A stretch of 64,000 nucleotides of DNA from contig NZ_CP024869.1 in the NCBI RefSeq assembly GCF_003052165.1, forward strand, positions 62,001 to 126,000, given 5' to 3'. Within the stretch, counting starts at the first letter, position 1. Each line of letters opens with the position of its first letter. The notes under the pieces were generated by a model. The model did no database searches. It had not been told where the DNA came from and was given only the letters and a program-made list of their open reading frames with translations. Positions 32,286 through 41,294 of this stretch are shown in pieces. The translations under genes and the position numbers were made by a program. The stretch is from Dietzia sp. JS16-p6b. Its GTDB lineage: Bacteria > Actinomycetota > Actinomycetes > Mycobacteriales > Mycobacteriaceae.

Positions 32286-33134
32286 ATGGGCGCAGATGCG
32301 CGCATGAACACCGGGGTCGACGCCGAGGTCGTCCGTGATGTCAGCGCAGCGGCCGGCGCGTCCGGTCCGGCGCCGGGCGACGTCCGACTCACCAGCGTCC
32401 ACAATTTCAGGGACGTCGCCGGCCATGGATACGCACTCGAGCCGTCCGGGACCATGGCCCGCGGTCTGGTCTACCGGTCCACCACCTTGTCCGTGGGTGA
32501 GGACGATCTCGGCGTGCTCAACCGGCTCGGGGTGAGCACCGTCGTCGACCTGAGGACCGACGAGGAGATCGTCCGACAGCCCGACGTGATCCCGGACGGG
32601 GCCCACTACCTCGCGATCGACGTCCTCGCCGGGAACACCTCCGCCGCCGCCTTCACCGGGGCCGGCACGTACAGCGTCGAGGACGCCCGGCGGGAGACGG
32701 CGATCATGTACGAGCGGTTCGTCGTCGGGGACGCCGAGCGGACGGGTTTCGGACGCGCGGTCCGCGCCGTGGCGCGGTCGACGGGCCCGGCGATCGTGCA
32801 CTGCACCGCCGGCAAGGACCGGACCGGCTGGACCTCTGCCGTCCTGCAGCTGCTCGCCGGCGTCCGCGAGGAGGACGTGATCGCCGACTACATGCTGACG
32901 CGCGAGCTGTCCGTCGACTTCGTCGACGCCATCCGCTCCTACGTCCGCGCGGAGATGCCCGAACGCCTGGAGGCGATCGACGTGCTCATCGGGGTCGAGG
33001 AGGTCAACATCAGGCGGTCGCTGACAGCGTTGACCCGTGAGTTCGGCGATGTCCGTCGCTACCTCGTGGAGGGCGCCGGTGTGGAGGAGGGCCTGGTGGA
33101 CGAGTTGGGGGCCCGGCTCAGAACACCACGATGA
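32286..33134 (+). CDS. Tyrosine-protein phosphatase (MptpB-like)
   Basis: A 282-residue dual-specificity/tyrosine phosphatase with the P-loop HCTAGKDRTG (residues about 172-181, Cys173 nucleophile, Arg179), the signature with Lys and Asp seen in MptpB and lipid-type phosphatases. N-terminal segments VHNFRDVAGHGY, ARGLVYRSTTLS and VSTVVDLRTDEEI are typical of the Y_phosphatase3 family. It has no signal peptide. An ATG at codon 7 is an alternative start; GAAGGGA upstream of 32286 favours the first. The 3' end overlaps the opposite-strand membrane protein gene by 17 bases. Confidence 0.92.
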   Translation: MGADARMNTGVDAEVVRDVSAAAGASGPAPGDVRLTSVHNFRDVAGHGYALEPSGTMARGLVYRSTTLSVGEDDLGVLNRLGVSTVVDLRTDEEIVRQPDVIPDGAHYLAIDVLAGNTSAAAFTGAGTYSVEDARRETAIMYERFVVGDAERTGFGRAVRAVARSTGPAIVHCTAGKDRTGWTSAVLQLLAGVREEDVIADYMLTRELSVDFVDAIRSYVRAEMPERLEAIDVLIGVEEVNIRRSLTALTREFGDVRRYLVEGAGVEEGLVDELGARLRTPR

Positions 33135-33506
33135 CCGCGCCGAGCACCCCCCGAAGGCGATCGCCTCGAGAACCACCGCCACCGTGCGGCCCACCTCGGT
33201 CCGTGCCATCGAATGAACCCTGGGGCCCGCCATCGTCAGCGCGAACACCAGCACCAGCAGCGCCACACCCACCAGGGTGTCGGCGAGGAGTGCCGCGACG
33301 CCGTAGACGGCTCCGAGGCCGATCAACCCTCCCGTCGCCGCGGCCGAGACCGTGGTCAGCGGCGCAGGGAAGACCGCGGCCGGAGCGGTGTCGCGGATCC
33401 CGCGGTCGTCGACGCCGGGCCGGGCCTCCGCCCCGGGGCCCTCAGCAGGAGGATCCGGGACGGAATGGCTCCGGCCCCCGTCCTCTAGCGTCAGATGTCC
33501 GTTCAT
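33118..33506 (-). pseudogene. Small membrane protein gene with a one-base frameshift
   Basis: From the ATG at 33506 the frame reads about 118 codons: a hydrophilic, Pro/Gly/Asp-rich N terminus, a TM pair (TTVSAAATGGLIGLGAVYGV, then LLADTLVGVALLVLVFALTMAG) and a last helix VGRTVAVVLEAIAFGG. At a run of six C on the plus strand (33147-33152) the frame then enters a non-hydrophobic stretch (CSARSSWCS). One extra base there would continue the helix as VLGAVIVVF and stop at 33118, giving 129 residues. So the gene is either broken, mis-sequenced at the homopolymer, or read by slippage. Function unknown. Confidence 0.55.
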
Positions 33507-33749
33507 GTCCAGGACCCTACGTCCGATTTCCACGGGAACGCTCGGGCGACCTTAGGAAACTGATCGGAAAATGGAAAGGACTGGTCAAGGGCGGTATTTC
33601 GGCCGGAGAGATCGGTCACAACGTCGGCTAGGGCAGCTGCCGGGGCCGTGCGGCTGCAGGACCGTCACAGTGTCCGCCCGCGTAGGATCTCGCCTGGAAC
33701 CGGTGGGGGCCGGGACTAGTTCGACAGCGGGGAAGATCGGGGGATCGGC

Positions 33750-34868
33750 GTGGCAGCTACGGGTGCACTGGGAGGGTGGTTCGAGCCCGGAGACGATGCC
33801 GGGAGGGCCTTCGACGAGGCCGAGGCGCTGCTCATGGCGTGTGAGGACCTCACCGCCGTGATGGAGACCATCCGGCACTCGGATTCCCCGGTCGAGGCGC
33901 GGCGCGCCCTCAAGACGGGGTTCGGGTTCTCCGGGAGGCAGGCCGCGTTGCTCCTCACGCTCCCGGTGATGTCGTTCACCCGATCCGAACGCGACCGGAT
34001 GCGCGACAGCCGCCGGGACCGGCTGGAGCTCTTCGCCGACGTCACCGGGTCGATCCCGGCGCTGCGGCAGGACGACGTCCGATCGGCACCGGCACTGGCT
34101 CCTGCGGGCCCGGATCCATCCGTCGCCCGGCCGGAGTGGGCCGCCGACATCGACGGAGCCCTCGAACGGATCCGGTGGGTGATGGACGGGGAGAGGGGGG
34201 ATGGTTCGACTCCCCAGGAGTCCGTGACCACCGGGGTTCCCGCATCCACCGCGCCAGTGGTTCGTCGATCGCGGTCCGGCCGCGTGGATGACGCCGCGGT
34301 GGTGCTCGACGAACAGGTCGGGGAGCTGTGCGACGCGCTGGCCGAGATCGTGCAGGTGGAGGGAGCGCCCGGTGCGTGGCTGGATGATCCCCGGGCCTCC
34401 GACTCCCGGTCGGGCATGTTGCTCGACAGTTGCGGCGTCGACGATTCGGTGGGGATCCGCACGCTTCTCTGGCATCTCCGCCGGACGGGCCTGGACGCGG
34501 TCGAGGGACTGTTACCGTTCGCGGACCCGGTGGACCCCGCCCGGGGCTTCGACGTGCAGGCGAGGATGTTCGAGCACGCCATGGCCACCGGTGGACTGGG
34601 TTCGGAGCCGGGGCCCGGGGTGACCTGGGCGGGTCGACTGTGGCCGATCGCGGAGAGGCGGGGCTACGGGTACGCCGTGGCCTACCGGGACGGTCCGGAT
34701 GCCGGAGCGGTCTGGGCGTACGGCGGAGACGAACCGCTCTACCGGGTGTGGGATTCGGTCGTGGACCTGCTGGTGGAGGTGTACCGGGCGGTGACCACCG
34801 GCGAATCGTGCGACGCGGCGATCGCCGCCGCGACGAACGGACGCGTGGCGTGGACGAACCTCAACTGA
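33750..34868 (+). CDS. Hypothetical protein with GyrA-coiled-coil-like N terminus
   Basis: A 372-residue protein starting at a GTG with GGGGGA upstream. Residues 20-90 (EALLMACEDLTAVMETIRHS, then PVEARRALKTGFGF and RQAALLLTLPVMSFTRSERDRM) resemble the GyrA/ParC segment that precedes the tower coiled coil, which reads A-x-x-x-LDEVIALIRAS then EAR-x-L then QAxAILDMQLRRLxxLER. None of the catalytic gyrase parts is present. The C-terminal part (GYGYAVAYRDGPDAGAVWAYGG, then DSVVDLLVEVYRAV) is weakly SUKH/SMI1-like. The function is unknown. The stop converges on and overlaps the AddA-like gene by 8 bases. The 33507-33749 gap holds no other gene. Confidence 0.6.
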   Translation: MAATGALGGWFEPGDDAGRAFDEAEALLMACEDLTAVMETIRHSDSPVEARRALKTGFGFSGRQAALLLTLPVMSFTRSERDRMRDSRRDRLELFADVTGSIPALRQDDVRSAPALAPAGPDPSVARPEWAADIDGALERIRWVMDGERGDGSTPQESVTTGVPASTAPVVRRSRSGRVDDAAVVLDEQVGELCDALAEIVQVEGAPGAWLDDPRASDSRSGMLLDSCGVDDSVGIRTLLWHLRRTGLDAVEGLLPFADPVDPARGFDVQARMFEHAMATGGLGSEPGPGVTWAGRLWPIAERRGYGYAVAYRDGPDAGAVWAYGGDEPLYRVWDSVVDLLVEVYRAVTTGESCDAAIAAATNGRVAWTNLN

Positions 34869-37800
34869 GATCCCGTCCAATGACGGTGGCCCGGCCGCCG
34901 CGGCAGAACACGAGCTCGACGCGGCTGACGGTCCGGCCGGTGGTCGCCCGCAGGAGTTCGGCGTACGCGCACAGCTGGAGCAGGTAATCGTCCACGGTGG
35001 CGCAGGTGACGGCGACATCGGTCTTGTAGTCGATGACGGACAGGGACCCGTCGGGGTGGTCGACGACCAGGTCGACCACCCCGTCCACCGCGACGGACGT
35101 GCCGTTGGTCGTGGCGAGGGATCCCGCGACCGGCAGCTCCGCCCAGTGCGGACGGCCAGCGGCCCTGCGCACGGGGTCCGAGGTGAGGGCCGTGCGGGCG
35201 ACGGCGACCATCTCCTCGACGGCCTCGGGGGACCTGGCGTCGCGGACGCCGCCACCGAGACCGAGGGAGGTGAGCTGATCGGCCGCCCACGACTCCCACT
35301 CCCGGATGTCCGCAGAGGGTGCTGCTGTGAGGAGCTCGGCGAGATCGGTGTGTTCGGCCAGGTGATGGACGGCGGTGCCGACGTCGGTGCCGGAGGCCAG
35401 TGGGACCGTCCGGGGTGCGGGCGGCAGCTCCTCCTCACGTGTGGGAGCGGGCGCGAACCGGTCCCGCAGGGCGGCGGCCAGTTGCTGGGGTAGCGAGGGG
35501 TCGGGCCCGCCCGCGGGGTGATGGGCGATCCGGGTCGCCGACCACCCGGCTCGCTCGGCGGATCGGGCGACGACCTCGCGGCTGCGGTCGTCCCACTCGT
35601 CCCGTCCGGGGACGTCGACGGGGGGTGCGGACGCCGGTTCGAGCAGATCCTGCCCGTAGGGCACCAGCTCCGGCGCGTCGGGCATCTCCATGACCGAACC
35701 GAGGAGGGAACCCCACAGTCTCCGGGGCTTCGGATTCCTCTCCTTGGTCAGTACGTATCCGTGTCCGGAGACGGCGAGGCGACTCTCCGCGCGCGTGGCG
35801 GCCACGTACAGCAGCCTGATCCGCTCCGCCAGCGAGTGTTCTGCCTCCCGCTCCGCGGCCCGTGCGAACCCGGGATCGCGCACCGAGGTGGAGAACGAGG
35901 CCGCGGGTCGGGGAGGCTCGTCGTCCGTCCACAGCAGTCTGTCCCGGTCACCCGGCCACTTGCGGCTCATCCCGGCGAGCACGACCATCGGGTACTCGAG
36001 CCCCTTGGCGGCGTGAATCGTGGTGATGCGGACGGCGTCGACCCCGATCTCCGGGATCGCCGCCTCCGGGACCCGGGCGTCCTCGGCGGTGAGTGCCAGC
36101 GCCCAGTCCGCGTACTCGCGCAGGTCGGCGCGGGCCGGGTCGGCGGCGGAGTCCTCCCACTGCCAGGCGTGTTCGATCACGAATCGGATGCGTCGCCACA
36201 GGTCGCGCCGGCGGGGCGACTCGGCGACCGATTCGAAGACCATCCGCTCGTGGACGAGTGTCTCGAGGATCTCGCCCGGTCGTCGGCTCCGCCGGGACAG
36301 GTCGGAGAGGTAGTCGATCCCCACGGCGACCGGGGAGTCCACGAGGTGGTCGGGCGCCGGGGCGCCGGGGGCCCAGACCCCTCCGGCCGCGCGCCACCGG
36401 AGCAGGTCGTCGTCACCACATCCGAAGAGCGGGGAGCGGAGCGCTCCGACGAGCGATGCCTCGTCGGCCGCGTTGGCCACGGCCCGCACGGCGAGGAGGA
36501 GGTCCCTGATCTCGGGGGTGCCGTAGACGATGGACGACGCTTCGGTCCGGAAGTCGATCCCGGCGTGGTCGAGGCATTTCTCGATCATCGGCAGAGAACC
36601 CCGGGAGGGCAGGAGGATTGCGATGTCCCCGAGGCGGAGCGGGGTGTGGCCACCGTCCTTGGACTCGTGTGTCCACTGCTCCCGGACGGCGGTCGCGATC
36701 ACCCGTGCCACATCGGAGGCTTCGGTCCAGTGCCGCGTGATGTCGTCATTCGCGTCCGCGGGACAGTGATCGGGCAGCGCGGGCACGTCCTCGGTGCGGA
36801 ACACGAAGGGACGGGGCCCGTGCGCGGGGTCGTACGGGGGCCGATCGGGACCCGGTTCCAGTTCCCGGTACTCGGGCTGCACGCCCTGCGCGGCGAGCAT
36901 CACCTCCGAGAACACCGAGTTGACCCAGTCCAGCACCGCCCGCGAACACCGGAAGTTGGTGCTCAGGCGCTCGATCTCGACCCCGTCCATCTGCTGCGCC
37001 CGCAGGTAGGTGGAGATGTCCGCCCGGCGGAAACGGTAGACGGACTGTTTGGGGTCACCGACGGTGAACAATCTCCCGGACACCGAGCCCGGTTCCGGGC
37101 TCGGTGCCGACCCACCAGTGGACCCCGCGCCCCGTCGGCCGTCCTCGGCGGTGAGGAGGGTGGCGAGGTCGAGCTGGATGGGGTCGGTGTCCTGGAACTC
37201 GTCGATGAGGATGCGCGTGTAACGGGCCCTGACCCGGTCCCGCACCTCGGGGTCCTGCAGCAGCTCACGCGCCAGGACGAGTTGGTCGTGGAACTGCAAC
37301 GTGCCGCGCCTGCGCCGGTCCTCGGCGCGTCCGCGGATCACCGGGATGAGGGCGTCCAGGACGATCGCGATGCGGGGGCGCCAGTGGGCGGACAGGACCT
37401 CGGTGCAGATAGAGGGCAGTCGCTTGATCTCCTCCTTGATCTCCCTGACGGTGTCGGCGCCGCCCCAGTTGGGCCCCTTTCCCCCGCTTCCCGGACCGAG
37501 GGGCGTGGAGAGGAGTTCGACCCAGGTGGGAGACGCCGTCCGATCCGTGGCCGCCGACTGGAGGTCCGTCAGCCATTCCTCGTGCCTGGCGAGGGTCTGG
37601 TAGAGCTTGTCGGTCTCGTCCTGGCAGGACTCTCGCCATCCGATGATCGACCCGATCGCGGCGACGATCTCCGCGAGATCGGGGGTGGCGGGAAGCTCGG
37701 AACCGGGAGCCCCGCCGGAGTGGAGAGGACCACGCGGGAGTCGGTCCCAGTCGCGGTGCAGCGCCTCCACCATCTCGCGGAAAGCATGCGTGCCGACGCC

Positions 37801-38301
37801 GGCGTCGAGCATGTCGTCGACCGCCTGGGCCAGTATGCCGGAGCGCGACCCGTCCCGGTCTCCGCCGAACAGGACGCTCGCGCATTCCTGCCACATCGCT
37901 TCCACGGCCGTGGCCTCGGCGGTGTCCTGCTGGGCGGTCACCTTCGGCGGTGTCCCGGCCTCGAGCGGATTCTCCGAGAGCAGCCGCAGTGCGAACGAGT
38001 GCAGGGTCCCGATGGCCGCGGTGTCGAGCCCGGCGAGCGCGGCGTCCGCGCGGGGGTCTCCCCCCTCCCGTCGGTCGACCAGGTGGACCCGCAGCCGGTC
38101 ACGCAGTTCGGCGGCCGCCTTCTCGGTGAAGGTGATCGCGGCGATCCTGTCCACGGGCACGCCGTCGGTGAGCAGGAGGGTGCTGAGCCGACCGACCAGG
38201 GCGTGGGTCTTGCCGGTGCCCGCCCCGGCCTCGACGAAGAGGGTGGCGGTGGTGTCCCGTTCGACCCGGTCCCGGGCGGGTTGGTCGTGGAGCGCGCTCA
38301 T
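34861..38301 (-). CDS. UvrD/RecB-type helicase-nuclease, AddA-like
   Basis: A 1146-residue superfamily 1A helicase fused to a RecB-type nuclease. Walker A is AGAGTGKT (residues 25-32), motif Ia is AITFTEKAAAELRDR, motif II LIDEFQDTDPIQ, motif III GDPKQSVYRFRRAD, motif IV STNFRCSRAVL, motif V ITTIHAAKGLEYP and motif VI LLYVAATRAESRL. The C-terminal PD-(D/E)XK nuclease shows VDGVVDLVV then SVIDYKTD and the QLCAYAELLR helix. This is the AddA layout for double-strand-break end resection. Its start overlaps the stop of the AddB-like gene (ATGA), so they form one complex in all likelihood. The order B then A matches addBA operons elsewhere. Confidence 0.9.
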   Translation of the reverse strand: MSALHDQPARDRVERDTTATLFVEAGAGTGKTHALVGRLSTLLLTDGVPVDRIAAITFTEKAAAELRDRLRVHLVDRREGGDPRADAALAGLDTAAIGTLHSFALRLLSENPLEAGTPPKVTAQQDTAEATAVEAMWQECASVLFGGDRDGSRSGILAQAVDDMLDAGVGTHAFREMVEALHRDWDRLPRGPLHSGGAPGSELPATPDLAEIVAAIGSIIGWRESCQDETDKLYQTLARHEEWLTDLQSAATDRTASPTWVELLSTPLGPGSGGKGPNWGGADTVREIKEEIKRLPSICTEVLSAHWRPRIAIVLDALIPVIRGRAEDRRRRGTLQFHDQLVLARELLQDPEVRDRVRARYTRILIDEFQDTDPIQLDLATLLTAEDGRRGAGSTGGSAPSPEPGSVSGRLFTVGDPKQSVYRFRRADISTYLRAQQMDGVEIERLSTNFRCSRAVLDWVNSVFSEVMLAAQGVQPEYRELEPGPDRPPYDPAHGPRPFVFRTEDVPALPDHCPADANDDITRHWTEASDVARVIATAVREQWTHESKDGGHTPLRLGDIAILLPSRGSLPMIEKCLDHAGIDFRTEASSIVYGTPEIRDLLLAVRAVANAADEASLVGALRSPLFGCGDDDLLRWRAAGGVWAPGAPAPDHLVDSPVAVGIDYLSDLSRRSRRPGEILETLVHERMVFESVAESPRRRDLWRRIRFVIEHAWQWEDSAADPARADLREYADWALALTAEDARVPEAAIPEIGVDAVRITTIHAAKGLEYPMVVLAGMSRKWPGDRDRLLWTDDEPPRPAASFSTSVRDPGFARAAEREAEHSLAERIRLLYVAATRAESRLAVSGHGYVLTKERNPKPRRLWGSLLGSVMEMPDAPELVPYGQDLLEPASAPPVDVPGRDEWDDRSREVVARSAERAGWSATRIAHHPAGGPDPSLPQQLAAALRDRFAPAPTREEELPPAPRTVPLASGTDVGTAVHHLAEHTDLAELLTAAPSADIREWESWAADQLTSLGLGGGVRDARSPEAVEEMVAVARTALTSDPVRRAAGRPHWAELPVAGSLATTNGTSVAVDGVVDLVVDHPDGSLSVIDYKTDVAVTCATVDDYLLQLCAYAELLRATTGRTVSRVELVFCRGGRATVIGRDLS

Positions 38302-41294
38302 GGGGTCGACTCCGTTCCGGTCCCGGCCGTGTCACCGGCGACGATGCCGACGAACGCGGGATGGGACGCGAGTGGCTCCCGCCGGGACAGTCGCTCCCAC
38401 GTGCGGTCCAGATCCGCGCCTCCGAGCAGGTCGGCCAGGTCGCGGGAGGACCCGCGCCCGCCCTTGAGGGGGAACCATCCCCGCCGGATGGCGTCGACCA
38501 GGTGGCCGACGTCCGAGCGGACCCGGTCCATGACGGCATCCGAGATGGTGAGGGAGATCTGTTCGAAGCCCCCGCGTTCGGTGCAGTACCAGTAGCGGGC
38601 CTCGCTCACGGGCATGTGCCTGGCGGAGGCGGCGGCCGCCGCGTACAGGGGGAGCTGGAACCGGGTGCCGGCCACGGTGGGGTCGTCCTCGCCCGGGCGC
38701 AGTTCCACCCCGGGTGGCTTCCCGGTCTTGTAGTCGGTCACGCGCTGCGCTCCATCCCGGACGTCGAGCCGGTCGATCGATCCGGCCAGGAGCAGGGTCT
38801 CCGGGCCGCGGGAGGTGATCACCTCGAGCGCGATCCCGGCCGACGGCTCTCCGGGGAGTCCGCGTCCGAATCCGAGCTCGGTGGCCGTGGGACGCCAGCC
38901 CGCGTCCGAATCAGCGCTGTCCTCCTCGAACCACCGGCCGAGCTCGGCGGCGAGGAGCATGCGTCGCCGGCGCCACAGGGGGGTGAGCAGCCCGGGAGCC
39001 GCGGCGACGGCCTTGTCGCACTCGTCGGACAGGGCGCGCATGAGCAGGTCACGATCCGGACCGACCCCCAGCGCGAGTCTCTCGCCCACGTATCTCTGCA
39101 GGATCGCGTGGACCAGGTCGCCGTAGTCGCGGAGGTCCATCTCGATGTCCGCCGCCGGGTCGTCGAGCACACGGACCCGGAGCACGGTGGCGAGGAAGAA
39201 CAGGTAGGGGCTCTGGGCCCAGTCCTCCAGGCGGGTCGGCGACACGGGTGTGTCGAGAACCGTGACCAGCTCGTTCACGGACGAGACGTCTCCGGTGAAC
39301 CGCGAGAACACACCGAGCCTCCGGTCCCGACGCATCTCGTGTGCCCGGATGAGCGGCTCCGGCGCGGTGGGTCCCGCCCGCCACCCGCGTGCCGCCAGTT
39401 CACGGAGGCGCAGCTCGGTGGGGGTGGCCGGATCGGGGCCCAGGAGGGGCGCGGGTGAGAGGACGCCGTCGACGAACGAGGGGACCGCGGTGACGGCGGG
39501 GCACCCCGCGACGGCCTCCTGCCACCGGGTGGCGTGGACCTGCTCGCCGGAGAGGCGCGAGAGCGTGGGCAGGAGCCACCGGGACGGGATGCGGTGTCCG
39601 CCACCCCGCATCGACCCGCGGGGGAACGAACACAGTCGTCGGTTCGCGCCCGCCGACAGGGCCAGTTGGAGGACCCGGTACCGCTCGTCGAGCAGTTCGG
39701 AGGCGGGTGGCTCGACCGCTCCCTCGGGCAGCAGCGGATCGGGTCGGTGCAGGACGGGTAACAGTCCCTCGGCCATGCCCACCACGCACACCGTGTCGAG
39801 GTCCCGGCCGACCGCGTCGTCGATCGGGCCCAGGCTCACGCCCGCCCCCTCCTCGCCGACCCGCTCGGTGATCGAGTCCAGCCGGGTGGACACGGCTCCG
39901 ACGATCCGCTCGCGGGTGATCGCGGGCGAGAGGGTGTCGAGGTCGGCGAGAGATCCCACCGCGGCCTGCACCGCCGCGCGGTCGGGGGTCTGGCGGAAGA
40001 GGGAGGTGAGCAGGGTGTCCAGCGTCTCTCCGACCTCGGACCAGGTCCGTGCGGACTCGAGGGCGCCGAGGGTCGACCTGATCCTGTCGACCAGGTGTAG
40101 GAGCGCCGCGGCGGCCGCCCGGTCGGAGTCGGTGAACCCGTCCCCGGACTGATCACCACGGTCCGCGAGGTGGTCGGCCAGGCGGGTCCAGTCGCCCGCT
40201 CCGATGACCGGGACACGCATGCGGGTGAGCATCTCCAGCCTACGGGACGAGACCGCCGTGCCCCGGTCGTCGAGGAGTGCCACGGCCCCCTCGGCCACGA
40301 TCGAGAGCAGGTCGGCGCGCGGCATGAGGTCCGGGTCGATCGCGAGCAGTCGGACGAGGGACCGGCCGGCGGTCGTGCGACCGAGATCGGTGGCGGAGGG
40401 CCCGTTGACGACGATCTCCGCCTCCGAGAACGCCCGGATCAGCAGTCGGAGATAGGGGTCCGGCGACGGGTAATAGACGCCGATCCGGTGCCCCGGGAGC
40501 CCGTCCGCCAGGCGTGAGCGGACGAACCGGACCACCGCCCGCACCTCGTCATCCGGGTCCGACGCGTGCAGGACATGGGTTCCCGTGACGGCGCCGTCGC
40601 CGTCGGGCTCCGCCGCGGAGGCCAGGTGGTCGGCTCCCGTCCCGGGAATCGGCGTGACCCCGCGAGAGTGCAGGGCGGCGCGCAGACGTCGCTCGGCCTC
40701 CGTCCCCCTCAAGGGGGCCGCGAGGACCACGCGGCCGAGACCGTCCAGCCTCTCGATCGCGCCCGAGACGGCCTCGAACTGCGTGTAGTAGGCGGAGCCG
40801 GTCATGGCACGGGCTTGCTCCGACAACCGGAGCACCTCGGAATGGAGCCGGTTCTCCGCGGCCACCGATCCTGCCTCCACGGTTCCCAGCCGCAGGCATG
40901 CGCGGGCCACCGCCTGGCCGGTGACCGGCTCGCCGGCCACCGCCCGGAGTTCGCCGGGGTCCGCGTCCAGGGCCTTCTCCACCGCCGCCTCCAGGAGGGG
41001 GAACGGCAGCGCGGCGCGGGGGGCCAGGGCCGGTGCGGACAGGTCGGCCACCACCTGGTCGGCGGTCCGCACGGCGACGCCCGCCGCCCCGCCGGACAGG
41101 GCCAACGCCCGGACCAGGTCCCGCGCGGCACCGAACGACGCGACGATGACGGTGATGCGACCGAGGGCGTCGAGCGCACGGAGTCGACGGATCTCGGCCA
41201 CCACGGGGGAGTCAGCGACTCGAGAGTCGGCGGCGGGGGACTGGGGGCCGGTCACATCGCCATCGTGCCGCACGACTACGACAGGTCGGTTCAC
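38298..41294 (-). CDS. PD-(D/E)XK nuclease family protein, AddB-like
   Basis: A 998-residue protein whose N-terminal two thirds resemble a degenerate helicase and whose C terminus is a nuclease. I find no intact Walker A (GxxxxGK[ST]). SPTRLEDWAQSPYLFFL, the start of the AddB/RecB-like nuclease region, is near residue 685; the catalytic core is LAGSIDRLDVRDGAQRVTDYKTGKPPG (in parts), with D then DYKTG, and FQLPLYAAAAAS follows. The C-terminal Cys cluster that holds an iron-sulfur centre in Bacillus AddB is not visible. The GTG at 41294 overlaps the TetR stop (GTGA); a later GTG at 41255 is possible. It is followed directly by the AddA-like gene. Confidence 0.8.
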   Translation of the reverse strand: MNRPVVVVRHDGDVTGPQSPAADSRVADSPVVAEIRRLRALDALGRITVIVASFGAARDLVRALALSGGAAGVAVRTADQVVADLSAPALAPRAALPFPLLEAAVEKALDADPGELRAVAGEPVTGQAVARACLRLGTVEAGSVAAENRLHSEVLRLSEQARAMTGSAYYTQFEAVSGAIERLDGLGRVVLAAPLRGTEAERRLRAALHSRGVTPIPGTGADHLASAAEPDGDGAVTGTHVLHASDPDDEVRAVVRFVRSRLADGLPGHRIGVYYPSPDPYLRLLIRAFSEAEIVVNGPSATDLGRTTAGRSLVRLLAIDPDLMPRADLLSIVAEGAVALLDDRGTAVSSRRLEMLTRMRVPVIGAGDWTRLADHLADRGDQSGDGFTDSDRAAAAALLHLVDRIRSTLGALESARTWSEVGETLDTLLTSLFRQTPDRAAVQAAVGSLADLDTLSPAITRERIVGAVSTRLDSITERVGEEGAGVSLGPIDDAVGRDLDTVCVVGMAEGLLPVLHRPDPLLPEGAVEPPASELLDERYRVLQLALSAGANRRLCSFPRGSMRGGGHRIPSRWLLPTLSRLSGEQVHATRWQEAVAGCPAVTAVPSFVDGVLSPAPLLGPDPATPTELRLRELAARGWRAGPTAPEPLIRAHEMRRDRRLGVFSRFTGDVSSVNELVTVLDTPVSPTRLEDWAQSPYLFFLATVLRVRVLDDPAADIEMDLRDYGDLVHAILQRYVGERLALGVGPDRDLLMRALSDECDKAVAAAPGLLTPLWRRRRMLLAAELGRWFEEDSADSDAGWRPTATELGFGRGLPGEPSAGIALEVITSRGPETLLLAGSIDRLDVRDGAQRVTDYKTGKPPGVELRPGEDDPTVAGTRFQLPLYAAAAASARHMPVSEARYWYCTERGGFEQISLTISDAVMDRVRSDVGHLVDAIRRGWFPLKGGRGSSRDLADLLGGADLDRTWERLSRREPLASHPAFVGIVAGDTAGTGTESTP

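Noticed and set aside
35518-38595. Long plus-strand open frame opposite the addA-like gene
   Set aside because: Same shadow effect of high G+C; composition is not protein-like and it covers the end of one real gene and most of another.
34861-41294. AdnAB helicase-nuclease pair of mycobacteria
   Set aside because: AdnA and AdnB each carry a full UvrD-type motor. Here only one protein has Walker A and the full helicase motifs, so AddA/AddB-like is the better description.
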